From positions 3,283 to 28,801 of IMG/VR virus record IMGVR_UViG_3300029448_000299: a stretch of DNA of 25,519 bases. The stretch is one strand, 5' to 3'. Made by a program: the position numbers and the translations under genes. Origin of the DNA: a virus. Shown piece by piece: positions 7,838 through 15,555 of this stretch. The notes under the pieces are model-generated. The model saw nothing but the letters and a program-made list of their open reading frames with translations, made no database searches and had not been told where the DNA came from. Numbering within the stretch: the stretch's first letter is position 1; every line of letters starts with the position of its first letter.

Positions 7838-10233
7838 AATAAATTAATTAATTCAAAATCTGTTTTGCCAGTTTGAAAATTTGTAGTCATTGAGTTTATT
7901 CTGAAAAGCCTTCCATTAATTTCAATACTATCATATAACTCAATTTGATATATGATTTTGAAAGGTAAGAACGCACTAACTTTAATTATTCGCCTTTGGG
8001 TGTGAAATATTTCTGACACATAAGTTTCATAATATGTCTTAAATAATGTTCCAGTGAACGAATCATCTAGGGTAAACTCGTTAAATTCTAGTTTAAAATT
8101 TAAGTTTGAAGCATCCAATGTGCTGCTTAGTTTTAAACTGTTTGACGGTATAATATAGCTAGTTAATTGCTCGTTTGCTGTCGTTGTATTTCTGTAACTT
8201 AATGAAGTGCTGGCGGTTTGTTGTATAGGGTAAAACAACAAAGGCTTGCCAATAAAAGGCTGCTGATTTTCATTAACAAAAAACCCATATTGAATGTCTG
8301 TCTTACCACCATCAACCCCAGTAGTAGTAGCGGTATCTATTAACCTTTCAAACTGCATATGTTCAAATGGAACAGTAACTTCAAATATCTCTGTGGGTGC
8401 ATCATAAACTTCTGAATCTAAAATATAGTCAATTGTACCCCAACCTATGTTTTGAAGCTCTTCATATTGCTTTGCTAAGAATGTGCCGAGCCCTTCATAT
8501 TTAAAATTAATTTGTTTAAATGGTAACGCCACATTTACTTCACTAGATTCTATATCCATAAATTCATCTATTGAGTAAGTGGTTGCTCCAGATGTTCCAG
8601 CCTCATTCCAAAGTGCTTCAGTTAAATTCCAAAATGTGTCAGTTGTGCTCCAAGTTTCTTCTTGCTGATAATATTCATCTAAAGTTTTCACCACAATTAC
8701 ATCATCTTCCACAAAGGCAGTTAAATTAAAAAGCTTAAATAATCCAGTCAAAAAGTTTATTACTGTTTGTTCGGGTATTTGTTCAATTATATTAAATTCA
8801 AAAGTTGATGTGGTTGCAAACGTTACTCCAGAAGTTGTATATGATTTACTCCATGCAGTTCCTGAAACGTTACCAGCTAAATCCCACTCAATACTTGTAA
8901 AATTAATTGCAGTTGTAGATGTTTGATTTATTTGAATAGTATAAGTTCCGGGTTGCATGATACCCAAATCAGCAGTGGTAAATGTTCTGGAAATTGTGGG
9001 CGATGATGATCCAGTTGTTGAAAATGTTGAGTTAAAAAAAGCACTTCCATTTTTTAATACTACCACTTGAAATTCAGAAGAAGCACTGAAAACGCTAACG
9101 GTAACAGTTAAAGTATTTGATGTTACCGCTGGAGCATAAAGTCTTAATGTAGATGTTTGGGTCGGGTCAGAGCTTGAACCGTCAGCTATCATTTGAGCGT
9201 AAATATTTGATGTGCTTATTGTAAACACATTTACTAATGAGTTGTAAATTGGTATTTGTGTGCTTTGTTCAACTGCTCCGCTTTTACGATGCAGCCACAT
9301 GAATAATTCAAAATATTCGCTATTATCAAAATTAAAAAAATCTTGAGAAAATACTATATTTTTTGAAAATCCATTAGCAGTTGTATAATAACTTTCAATA
9401 GCTTGTATTAAAGTGTGTACTCTAATACCATATTTTAATTCTGAAAATAAAACACCTTGCAAGGGTTTTGCGCCGTTGTAATATAAATTGCCAGAATTAT
9501 CAGCATCAAATGCAGCAGTAGAATTATAATAAAGTCTTTCAGAGTGAGTAATTAACGGAGTACAAATGCTTTTTGAAAATCGAATTTCAACGTCATCCGC
9601 TATGGTTTGAGCACTTGACATTATCAAACTATTTTGATTTGTAGCGTTTATGATAGTGACCATTCCATTAACACCCTCACAGTTTACCACATCACCAACC
9701 TCAATAGTTCCAGAATTGTTATCCACAACTAAATCAATACTTGCAGAACTTGCCCCATTTTTTCGAGCTTTTGCGCTAGTAATTGAGCTAATTAATTTTG
9801 ATTTTATTTCAGTTGCATCATAATCTAGGTTAAAATTATTCAGCGGTGTTAAAACCGATAATTGATCATCTGCTAAAATGTCTTTAAGATTTACGGTTTC
9901 ACCGAAAAAAGTAATTCTATAAGAATAAGGCTTTTGGTTTTTTAGCCTAGTTCCATTTAAAGTTATAAAGCCATTCCGCCAAGTAAGAAAATTAAACTCA
10001 ATTCTACCAGCTGATTTAACCCTAGCGTCATATCCATTGACAATATCATACTGATAATAATGTTTAAAAATTTTGTTGTTGGTGGGTGATGCTGGAACTG
10101 AGAAAGTCTGACTAAATTCAGTAAAAATCTTATCAATTTGTTTAACGTTTTGAATAGATTGTGTAACAGTTATAGACTCATCTTTGAATAAATCAAGCCG
10201 ATCATCACCAATGTATATCTGAAACTTCTGCAT
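7834..10233 (-). CDS. Large tail structural protein with inserted beta domains, 799 aa
   Basis: ATG 10233 overlaps the stop of the upstream gene (TAATG). The core (about 1-145, 225-335 and 455-799) resembles a large minor tail protein I recall from Bacteroidota phages, with QTFSVPASPTNNKIF near 42-56, PEQTVINFLTGLFKLFNL in the middle and a C-terminal RLFRINSMTTNFQTGKTDFE. Two segments look inserted. One is a small beta domain at about 148-222 (SASIDLVVDNNSGTIEVGD). The other is an Ig-like or carbohydrate-binding-like beta sandwich at about 335-452, ending in QPGTYTIQINQTS. Position just before the tape measure suggests a tail tip or hub-adjacent protein. The exact place in the virion is unknown. 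Confidence 0.74.
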   Translation of the reverse strand: MQKFQIYIGDDRLDLFKDESITVTQSIQNVKQIDKIFTEFSQTFSVPASPTNNKIFKHYYQYDIVNGYDARVKSAGRIEFNFLTWRNGFITLNGTRLKNQKPYSYRITFFGETVNLKDILADDQLSVLTPLNNFNLDYDATEIKSKLISSITSAKARKNGASSASIDLVVDNNSGTIEVGDVVNCEGVNGMVTIINATNQNSLIMSSAQTIADDVEIRFSKSICTPLITHSERLYYNSTAAFDADNSGNLYYNGAKPLQGVLFSELKYGIRVHTLIQAIESYYTTANGFSKNIVFSQDFFNFDNSEYFELFMWLHRKSGAVEQSTQIPIYNSLVNVFTISTSNIYAQMIADGSSSDPTQTSTLRLYAPAVTSNTLTVTVSVFSASSEFQVVVLKNGSAFFNSTFSTTGSSSPTISRTFTTADLGIMQPGTYTIQINQTSTTAINFTSIEWDLAGNVSGTAWSKSYTTSGVTFATTSTFEFNIIEQIPEQTVINFLTGLFKLFNLTAFVEDDVIVVKTLDEYYQQEETWSTTDTFWNLTEALWNEAGTSGATTYSIDEFMDIESSEVNVALPFKQINFKYEGLGTFLAKQYEELQNIGWGTIDYILDSEVYDAPTEIFEVTVPFEHMQFERLIDTATTTGVDGGKTDIQYGFFVNENQQPFIGKPLLFYPIQQTASTSLSYRNTTTANEQLTSYIIPSNSLKLSSTLDASNLNFKLEFNEFTLDDSFTGTLFKTYYETYVSEIFHTQRRIIKVSAFLPFKIIYQIELYDSIEINGRLFRINSMTTNFQTGKTDFELINLL

Positions 10234-11237
10234 TATCGAACATTATTAATGTAATCAAACGCAAAATCAAAGTCAATAACGTAATTAATCAGCTTATCAT
10301 TTAATGATGTTTTTCTAATTATTTCAGAAGTTGTAGCTATGACTGGCACAATTTGAGTTGATGATATATCTAGAGGATCCGGTTGTGTCATAAATATCTG
10401 ATTTGATAAAAGCAAATCTTCAAAATATTGAGTGGCAAACTCTGGATAATAACCACTAGATAAACTTACTTTTTGACTTGCTGTTCTATCAAACAACTTT
10501 TTAGTGGGAGCGTTTACGCTGTATGTTGTACTGCTACCATTTAAAGATATGGTATTTGAGTTAAATGATTCTCGTGCGGTGTTGGTTGTTAGCACCTCTT
10601 TTAAGTAAAAATACAAGTCTTGAAGTGCTCCAAATCTATTAACAAAGGTGAGCTTTTTAGGTGTGTATCTATAAGAAATACAACCCCTTCTAGTAATGGT
10701 TAAAGCTGGGTTATTACTTCCAGGAACAGAGCCACTATTTGCAGCAATAGAAGTATCACTTGCATCGATGCTGACATAACTAAAAGCACCTCCATCACTC
10801 ATGTATGGCACTACTCCAGCAGTGCTATCTGGTAAAAACACTTCATAAGTATTGTCACTTTCTTTTTGTGGAATTAACCATTGGGTATTTGCAATAGTAG
10901 GATTTGCCCCTTGCATATAAAAGCCATAACCATCAAACCCAGTGTGAGTAATTGTGCTATTTGTTGACTCTGTGCCAGTAGCATTTTGACCAGTGTATTC
11001 TTTGAATGTCAAACTAATCGCTAAAGTTTGGGCACTATAACTCCCAGCATAAGTAATAGATAAATAATCTAAAGCCAATTCAGCTATCTCAAATGTTACC
11101 ACTGACCCAGCGGTTGCATTTTTAACTAACGTGTAACGAAGCGAACCAGCAAATGAAGCTTCTAATTTTACAGATGCTTTTCCAGTGCTTACTGTTATAC
11201 CTTCATATCTTGGGCTTCTTAATAATATATTTGCCAT
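10233..11237 (-). CDS. Tail-region structural protein, 334 aa
   Basis: ATG 11237 overlaps the stop of the gp10-like gene by one base (TAATG), and its own stop is joined the same way to the 799-aa gene. The protein is beta-rich with many Ser, Thr and Tyr, opens with LLRSPRYEGITVSTGKASVK and has no signal or membrane segment. A middle block RRGCISYRYTPKKLTFVNRF and GALQDLYFYLKEVLTTN resembles a family I recall from Bacteroidota phage tails, always beside the large tail protein. A distal-tail or adsorption-apparatus role is inferred from neighbours only. Confidence 0.7.
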   Translation of the reverse strand: MANILLRSPRYEGITVSTGKASVKLEASFAGSLRYTLVKNATAGSVVTFEIAELALDYLSITYAGSYSAQTLAISLTFKEYTGQNATGTESTNSTITHTGFDGYGFYMQGANPTIANTQWLIPQKESDNTYEVFLPDSTAGVVPYMSDGGAFSYVSIDASDTSIAANSGSVPGSNNPALTITRRGCISYRYTPKKLTFVNRFGALQDLYFYLKEVLTTNTARESFNSNTISLNGSSTTYSVNAPTKKLFDRTASQKVSLSSGYYPEFATQYFEDLLLSNQIFMTQPDPLDISSTQIVPVIATTSEIIRKTSLNDKLINYVIDFDFAFDYINNVR

Positions 11238-11803
11238 TACTTTTTAATTCCTAATAATATACCTTTTTCAACATCTATTTTAAAAGCCTCTAATAACTCA
11301 GCGGGTAAACGTTTAAAAGCCTTAGTAAAGGGGTGAGTAAAAAACATACTTGGCTTTATACCACTATACCAAATGCTTCTGGTAATTAAAAACTGCAAAG
11401 TTTTTCTAGGTATGAACCGCCCTTTTTTATCTCTGATCTGACCACCAAAAGATTTCTTTTGTGTCACCCATTTATTGATTGCTCTTCTCAAACCAGAACC
11501 CCCACGACCAGAGCCAAATTTAAATGGGCTATTTGGAGCTTGTTGTTTACCATAATTTTTAGAACGTTTTGGCAGTGCGTTTGGATTCTTACCCCTCACC
11601 CCTTCATCTACAAAATCTTGATAATCTGCCCCTAAAAAATCAAGTATAAAGTTGTTGTTGTCATCTTCATAGACTTTATATTTTAAGCTATTATACAAGC
11701 CTTTGGTGACATTCTTTTTGCCTTTGGTAAGGTTTGATCTAGACTGTTGAATGACGTATCTACCAAACGCATTTAGTGCAATATTTACCTCTTCAAATTT
11801 CAT
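11237..11803 (-). CDS. HK97 gp10-like head-tail/tail completion protein, 188 aa
   Basis: ATG 11803 is chosen because it overlaps the previous stop as ATGA; the longest frame begins 12 bases earlier at a TTG. The motif YQDFVDEGVRGKNPN (about 61-75) is the aromatic-D-x-x-V-D-E-G signature seen in HK97 gp10-like and minor tail proteins, although many have G in place of D. The rest is basic, with Lys/Arg-rich segments at about 24-45, 75-120 and 125-140. The 188-aa length is longer than many gp10-like proteins, with an inserted basic stretch in the middle. It probably acts at the head-tail joint or tail terminator. Confidence 0.7.
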   Translation of the reverse strand: MKFEEVNIALNAFGRYVIQQSRSNLTKGKKNVTKGLYNSLKYKVYEDDNNNFILDFLGADYQDFVDEGVRGKNPNALPKRSKNYGKQQAPNSPFKFGSGRGGSGLRRAINKWVTQKKSFGGQIRDKKGRFIPRKTLQFLITRSIWYSGIKPSMFFTHPFTKAFKRLPAELLEAFKIDVEKGILLGIKK

Positions 11804-12297
11804 GTGCAAATCCAAATGTCATTATAGGTAGTGATTGAAAAACTAGCTGCCACCCCAGCCAATTCATTCGAAAACCTCTCGGTAAAGAATTCATATGAAA
11901 CATCACCCAAAACTTGGAACTCATCTTTGAATAAATCACCACCCTTCATTCTTTGAACTATCAAATTTGACACTGAAAGCTGGGTGTTAATAATGTCTTG
12001 CTCGTTAGTGTTGCCAATGTACAAATCTACAGTATCAGTTTTTCGATCATTTGAAATTATATCCATTGAAAATATGGTAACATCAAAAGTAAGCGTACCA
12101 GATCCGGCATTGTCTGATTGTGTCATCGAATTTAAAGTGACATGGCTAAGTGGAAATATCTCAGCTTTTTCTAAATTGATTCTAGTGATGTCACCAGATG
12201 TAACAGTTTTTACATTTGGGTCAAGAAGTAACTGGTTTTTTAGTGTGTCAGTTATTTCATAATACGCCCTTATGCCCCTTCGTTCGCTAGTGCTCAT
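11800..12297 (-). CDS. Neck or tail-terminator-like protein, 165 aa
   Basis: The start is ATG 12297, coupled (ATGA) to the end of the -1 frame extension of the chaperone-like gene. The blocks EQDIINTQLSVSNLIVQRMKGG (split here as EQDIINTQLSVS and NLIVQRMKGG, about 98-119) and FTERFSNELAGVAASFSITT (about 136-155) match a protein I recall from Bacteroidota phages that sits before gp10-like genes. Mixed alpha/beta composition and small size fit a tail terminator or connector. There is no enzymatic motif and the function is inferred. Confidence 0.7.
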   Translation of the reverse strand: MSTSERRGIRAYYEITDTLKNQLLLDPNVKTVTSGDITRINLEKAEIFPLSHVTLNSMTQSDNAGSGTLTFDVTIFSMDIISNDRKTDTVDLYIGNTNEQDIINTQLSVSNLIVQRMKGGDLFKDEFQVLGDVSYEFFTERFSNELAGVAASFSITTYNDIWICT

Positions 12298-12539
12298 CTT
12301 TTAATTTTTAATTTTTTCATTTCAACTTCGCTTTTGTCTTTCAAATAACTCAGCGCATTTAAACAAGTATGCATATTTAAGGTAACTGTATTTTCAATTT
12401 CGTTAATGTTTTCTCTAGCAAGTAGGAAAATTGATCCATACCATCCCCATCGAGCACTGAATCCACCTTCAAGGCTTGTTGATTCTTCGGATCGTTGAAA
12501 TAAGTTGTCATAACGTTCGATAACTGATTGCTTAAAAGA
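12294..12539 (-). CDS. Hidden -1 frame extension of tail assembly chaperone (frameshift product C-terminus)
   Basis: In the -1 frame relative to the chaperone-like gene, a TAG about five codons before the T9 run is followed by 81 sense codons ending at TGA 12294. No ATG, GTG or TTG occurs until ATG 12374, so most of the frame can only be reached by frameshifting. The encoded sequence looks like a real protein: GGFSARWGWYGSIFLLAREN (residues 25-44 of the extension), then a helical TLNMHTCLNALSYLKDKSEV segment. The F-x-x-x-WGWY pattern matches small proteins I recall next to tail chaperones in Bacteroidota phages. The frameshift product would have 164 + 81 = 245 residues. The stop overlaps the next ATG. 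Alternatively only a 26-aa peptide is made from ATG 12374. Confidence 0.7.
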   Translation of the reverse strand, partial: SFKQSVIERYDNLFQRSEESTSLEGGFSARWGWYGSIFLLARENINEIENTVTLNMHTCLNALSYLKDKSEVEMKKLKIKR

Positions 12540-13030
12540 AAAAAAAACTCCATGCTAGATATGACCGCATCCATAGGCATATTCAAAAGCCTATCTTTTT
12601 TTCCAGGATCGTAATCTTGAAGTGTGTATTTATTACCCACTTTGCTTTTTATGGGCCGGTAAAACACGTTCATAGAAGCATGAATTTCTTTTATATCAGC
12701 CAAATAACTATCAGCATCAATATACTCTCCGAAGCTCATGTCATCAAGATCGGGGTGAAACCAATATTCAACACCGTTTAGCTTGAAGTTTTCCACCAAA
12801 TCTTTTGGCTTTGACTCAAGCAATTTGGTTATTTTTCTCACAATAGAATCTGCATCAACCGCTTTTATTAGCCTTACATTTTCTGGCTTGACATGGCAGA
12901 ATATCTCTATTATTTTTTGAGCTAGAAAATTATGATTATCTGGGTATAATTCAGACACTGCTAAAAATTTTTGATAGTCAGAAAGTGTAATTTCAGATAA
13001 ATCTGTTGGTATTGTTATTGAAGCTTTCAT
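12377..13030 (-). CDS. Tail assembly chaperone-like protein (zero-frame product), 217 aa
   Basis: The start is ATG 13030, after a terminator. The protein begins MKASITIPTDLSEITLSDYQ, followed by KIIEIFCHVKPENVRLIK (about 39-56), WFHPDLDDMSFGEYIDADSY (about 90-109) and VFYRPI. This order matches a Bacteroidota phage family that I recall as tail-assembly-chaperone-like or unnamed structural. The gene lies upstream of the tail genes, and a -1 frame extension begins after residue 164. In the zero frame 53 further residues follow, so bases 12377-12539 are coded in two frames. Tail chaperones bind and fold the tape measure during tail assembly. Here the tape measure is about 4.7 kb downstream, farther than usual. 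Confidence 0.66.
   Translation of the reverse strand: MKASITIPTDLSEITLSDYQKFLAVSELYPDNHNFLAQKIIEIFCHVKPENVRLIKAVDADSIVRKITKLLESKPKDLVENFKLNGVEYWFHPDLDDMSFGEYIDADSYLADIKEIHASMNVFYRPIKSKVGNKYTLQDYDPGKKDRLLNMPMDAVISSMEFFFLLSNQLSNVMTTYFNDPKNQQALKVDSVLDGDGMDQFSYLLEKTLTKLKIQLP
12539..12547 (-). promoter_or_regulatory. Candidate -1 slippery site (T9) in tail assembly chaperone gene
   Basis: On the coding strand the zero frame reads GAG TTT TTT TTT CTT TTA AGC. The second and third TTT, preceded by T, form a T TTT TTT heptamer suited to tandem -1 slippage, after which TCT TTT AAG continues the open -1 frame. The run length of nine is fixed by the zero frame staying open to 12377. Polymerase slippage on T9 could give the same result. 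I could not evaluate a downstream stem. Confidence 0.62.
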
Positions 13031-13061
13031 GTTTATATAACGTTTATAAAGTTTAATTTAT

Positions 13062-13085
13062 AAAAAAAGCGGTGTAAAACCGCTT
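13062..13085 (-). terminator. Rho-independent terminator before the tail chaperone gene
   Basis: On the minus strand the 7-bp stem AAGCGGT / ACCGCTT, with a 5-base loop TTTAC, is followed by a T tract of about seven. The stem starts at the stop codon of the 87-aa gene. It divides the small genes after the nuclease from the tail operon. Confidence 0.88.
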
Positions 13086-13348
13086 CAAAGTTTGGATAAT
13101 TCCAATTGCCTTTCATAATCTAGGGCTTTTTTTGCCCATTCACTTCGCTCATTTTTGACATGAACCAGCTGATCAAGTAAAAGCTCTCTGTCATCTTGCA
13201 GATTAATAGTGTATTTATTCATATTGTAAAGAGCCACCAAACATTCTTCTAGTTTTTTATTCGGCTTTTGCTTTTGCCAATCTGATAAAATAGAAAATAC
13301 CATTTGAGCATTGCCAAAGTATTTGATTCTTTTTACTTCATCTAGCAT
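13085..13348 (-). CDS. Unknown helical phage protein, 87 aa
   Basis: The start is ATG 13348, overlapping the stop of the 119-aa gene by seven bases. The protein is almost wholly alpha-helical with charged heptads, for example LLLDQLVHVKNERSEWAKKA in the second half, and likely forms a coiled coil. It has no Cys cluster, membrane span or catalytic motif, and I do not recognise the family. The gene ends inside the base of a strong terminator, so it closes a short transcript that begins near 13829. Confidence 0.66.
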   Translation of the reverse strand: MLDEVKRIKYFGNAQMVFSILSDWQKQKPNKKLEECLVALYNMNKYTINLQDDRELLLDQLVHVKNERSEWAKKALDYERQLELSKL

Positions 13349-13701
13349 TCGTATGGGTGCACATTGTGCTTTATGTATTGCTCAAATATACCAAAATATT
13401 CTTTGGGCACATTCTCAAAGTATAGGCTTTTACCATTTTCATCAACCTTATCAAAGTCAGCTGATACATTATTTACGTGAACTTCGTAATCAATTACCCA
13501 AGGTTCTTCCCACTGATAATTACTATACCCTTTCACCTTTACATTTCTAACCACTGTAACATCAGCAAATACTGATAACCCAGTGAATGGATCATACCAA
13601 TCATGGGTTTGTGTGTCAACATCACCATCAATTCCGTGGTGAACTACAGCCCTTGGCATTCGTGCCAAATAGTCTTTAATTAATTTTTTAGTTATTTTCA
13701 T
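13342..13701 (-). CDS. Unknown phage protein, 119 aa
   Basis: ATG 13701 lies two bases after the stop of the 41-aa gene, so the two form one transcript. The protein has a helical start (MKITKKLIKDYLARMPRAVV) and then a beta-rich part with HHGIDGDVDTQTHDWYDPFTG and WVIDYEVHVNNVSADFDKV. It ends YIKHNVHPYEC. The clustered His and Asp residues at about 21-37 could bind metal, but no known motif is complete. I do not recognise it. Its place between packaging and tail genes suggests a virion or regulatory role, with no firm support. Confidence 0.62.
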   Translation of the reverse strand: MKITKKLIKDYLARMPRAVVHHGIDGDVDTQTHDWYDPFTGLSVFADVTVVRNVKVKGYSNYQWEEPWVIDYEVHVNNVSADFDKVDENGKSLYFENVPKEYFGIFEQYIKHNVHPYEC

Positions 13702-13703
13702 AA

Positions 13704-13829
13704 TTAATATTCTTTTAATGTGCCTTTGTCTTTAGAGTTCATAAACTCTTTACCAAACATAAGTTCCATATAGTCTTTTTTTGACATCTCTACTTTTGTC
13801 ATTGGGTGATAGTATTTATTTTGTTTCAT
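13704..13829 (-). CDS. Small unknown protein, 41 aa, first gene after a promoter region
   Basis: This short frame was read directly. ATG 13829 follows a 132-bp non-coding region with promoter-like and palindromic elements, and the stop is two bases before the next gene. The peptide has MTKVEMSKKDYMELMFGKEF in its middle and is Met- and Lys-rich, with a predicted amphipathic helix. No family is recognised. Being first in its transcript beside a palindrome, it could be a small regulator. Confidence 0.55.
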   Translation of the reverse strand: MKQNKYYHPMTKVEMSKKDYMELMFGKEFMNSKDKGTLKEY

Positions 13830-13869
13830 AGTTATTTTATTTATTTAATTATAGTGTATACTTAAAAGA

Positions 13870-13882
13870 CTTGACAGTCAAG
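13870..13882. promoter_or_regulatory. Perfect palindrome CTTGACAGTCAAG, operator-like
   Basis: Six-base arms (CTTGAC / GTCAAG) flank a single central base. It lies 23 bp downstream of the -7-like element at 13905-13912 and 40 bp before ATG 13829, where a repressor would block initiation or elongation. On the minus strand TTGACT also forms a sigma70-like -35 with TACACT 17 bp later, so it may be a promoter element rather than an operator. Confidence 0.45.
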
Positions 13883-13904
13883 CCCTATCCATTGTTTTAT
13901 AATA

Positions 13905-13936
13905 CAAATATATATATAAATAACTTATCAAACAAA
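13905..13936 (-). promoter_or_regulatory. Bacteroidota-type promoter candidate
   Basis: On the minus strand TTTG (13936-13933) is followed after 20 bases by TATATTTG (13912-13905). This fits the published flavobacterial pattern TTG-N17-23-TAnnTTTG. It lies in the 132-bp intergenic region between the nuclease gene and the 41-aa gene. The region is very AT-rich, so chance matches are possible. Confidence 0.5.
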
Positions 13937-13961
13937 AATTTTATAACTATTTATTTAGGGG

Positions 13962-14396
13962 CTAGTACAGATTACTTTTGAAGTATCTTTTGTAGTATTT
14001 GGTAGGTAGAAAAATAACCTTTCGATATTCACCGTAGGAATTGGTGAAGTCTTTCCAGTTGATATTTGCCATGATTAGCAATTTGAGCATCTTATCTTTC
14101 TCAATATAGTAACTCTCTTCACCGTCATATATTACCCACCAATGGGCAGTGGATGTCATGATGCCACTGGGTTTGTGATTGGCTTCTAGTTCAAAAACAA
14201 AGTTACCAGTTCGCTTAGATGCATAGTCATATTTAACCTCCACCCCTTGAGATGTTTCTGGAATCCAAATGTCATAGCCAGAGAATTTAACTTTGATTTG
14301 AACAGCAGCTGGATATTTAGCTCTTATTTCTTGAAGCACATGAAGCTCGGCTTTGTGCCCAATCTCTAAATCTTTTTGGAAGTGGTTAACGAACAT
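13962..14396 (-). CDS. PD-(D/E)xK-like endonuclease beside terminase, 144 aa
   Basis: ATG 14396 is used; the longest frame begins four codons earlier at TTG. The core reads KFSGYDIWIPETSQGVEVKY, giving Asp42, Glu53 and Lys55 in the D-x(n)-E-x-K layout of the restriction-endonuclease fold. An upstream helix has Glu17 (GHKAELHVLQEI), a fourth common position. It overlaps the large terminase stop by 11 bases. Proteins of this sort beside terminases in marine phages may process DNA ends or resolve replication structures. Degradation of host DNA is an alternative. The fold is inferred from motif spacing only. Confidence 0.62.
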   Translation of the reverse strand: MFVNHFQKDLEIGHKAELHVLQEIRAKYPAAVQIKVKFSGYDIWIPETSQGVEVKYDYASKRTGNFVFELEANHKPSGIMTSTAHWWVIYDGEESYYIEKDKMLKLLIMANINWKDFTNSYGEYRKVIFLPTKYYKRYFKSNLY

Positions 14397-15555
14397 GGTA
14401 TTTGCCAAAGTTTGGTTTGCTTAAAATTGAGTAGGTTGAATATCTTAGTGAATCAATCAAATGATCGTTACCCGGTCTGGGCACATTCTCAAGCTTTCTG
14501 TCTTTTTCAATCCACTTATAATTTCGCATTTCACGAATGAGATTATCACTGGTATTCAATATATGTATTTTATACCTTTTTAACAAATCGATACTAGCGT
14601 TGATAGAATCTTTACCCTTAATACTAGGTAGTAGTGTATACCTCCCAGAGCCTAGCCTTCTCAGTTCTTCTATCAATCTGGGTTCAGCACTGTCTGCATA
14701 GATGGGCTTATTTTCTAAATTTTCATTTATTAGAAAATTATAAATATCGATTGTAGTCATGTGAGTTCTATAAAGATGCTCTTTTACATACAAATTAAAA
14801 TCTAGGATGTACGTACTAATAAATGCAGATTGATCGTTGGTGTAGCCGAAATCCATGCCATGACTTAGTAATTTTGCATTTGTGGGAATTTGTTCACATT
14901 CTACAAACTCAAATATAGTAGCCCTAGATTTAGCCTTCTGACCGAGCCCATAGATTGACCAATATTGAGCGTCTGTAGTTTGAAGTCGGGTTATTTCTTC
15001 TTTGACCGAATCTTCAATGAAAGGGTTATGTGTATAATTAGTAATATGAAAATCAACATCGGAACGAGTAAGCACCTTATCATAAAGCCAGTGGTATTCT
15101 TCACTTGGGTTATAATCACATATAATCTTTTCACTGGTTCGAAAAATTAACTGGTTCCAGGATTCATAATCTATTTCATTGATCTCATTACAAAAGAGTA
15201 AATCTCTTTTTCTACCCCTAACTTTCATAGGCTGGTCAAGGCTTATAAATTCAACCAAATTACCAAAGAGCTTATATTCGCTGTTACTCTTGTTGTGTAA
15301 GTGATCTTCATATCTACTGCCATATTTTTCATGGGTAAGTATATAAAAGAAATCACGCATTACAGTAGCCCTCAAAGCTGGGTAGGTACGTCTGCAAATA
15401 GTAACGATTTTACCAGTATTATTAGCACAATAATAAAAGATTATCCAAAGCAAAATATTGTATGTCTTGCCGGATCTGGTGCCACCTTGCTCAATGGTGA
15501 TTTTATTTGTGGATTCTAGCAGATGTTCAAAAACCACATTAGCAGCTAAATTCAC
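14386..15555 (-). CDS. terL: Terminase large subunit, 389 aa
   Basis: The start is GTG 15555, which overlaps the small subunit stop as GTGA. The N-terminal ATPase has Walker A GGTRSGKT (24-31), an arginine-rich segment TICRRTYPALRATVMRDFF (about 52-70), Walker B with Glu in RDLLFCNEINEI (117-128) and the coupling-type segment CDYNPSEEYHWLY. The C-terminal RNase-H-like nuclease has Asp235 in GMDFGYTND, Asp288 in YADSAEPRLIEEL and Asp367 in NDHLIDSLRYS. It packages phage DNA into proheads through the portal and cuts the concatemer. Length and motifs fit the Terminase_3 (PBSX-like) family. All key residues are present. Confidence 0.95.
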   Translation of the reverse strand: MNLAANVVFEHLLESTNKITIEQGGTRSGKTYNILLWIIFYYCANNTGKIVTICRRTYPALRATVMRDFFYILTHEKYGSRYEDHLHNKSNSEYKLFGNLVEFISLDQPMKVRGRKRDLLFCNEINEIDYESWNQLIFRTSEKIICDYNPSEEYHWLYDKVLTRSDVDFHITNYTHNPFIEDSVKEEITRLQTTDAQYWSIYGLGQKAKSRATIFEFVECEQIPTNAKLLSHGMDFGYTNDQSAFISTYILDFNLYVKEHLYRTHMTTIDIYNFLINENLENKPIYADSAEPRLIEELRRLGSGRYTLLPSIKGKDSINASIDLLKRYKIHILNTSDNLIREMRNYKWIEKDRKLENVPRPGNDHLIDSLRYSTYSILSKPNFGKYHVR

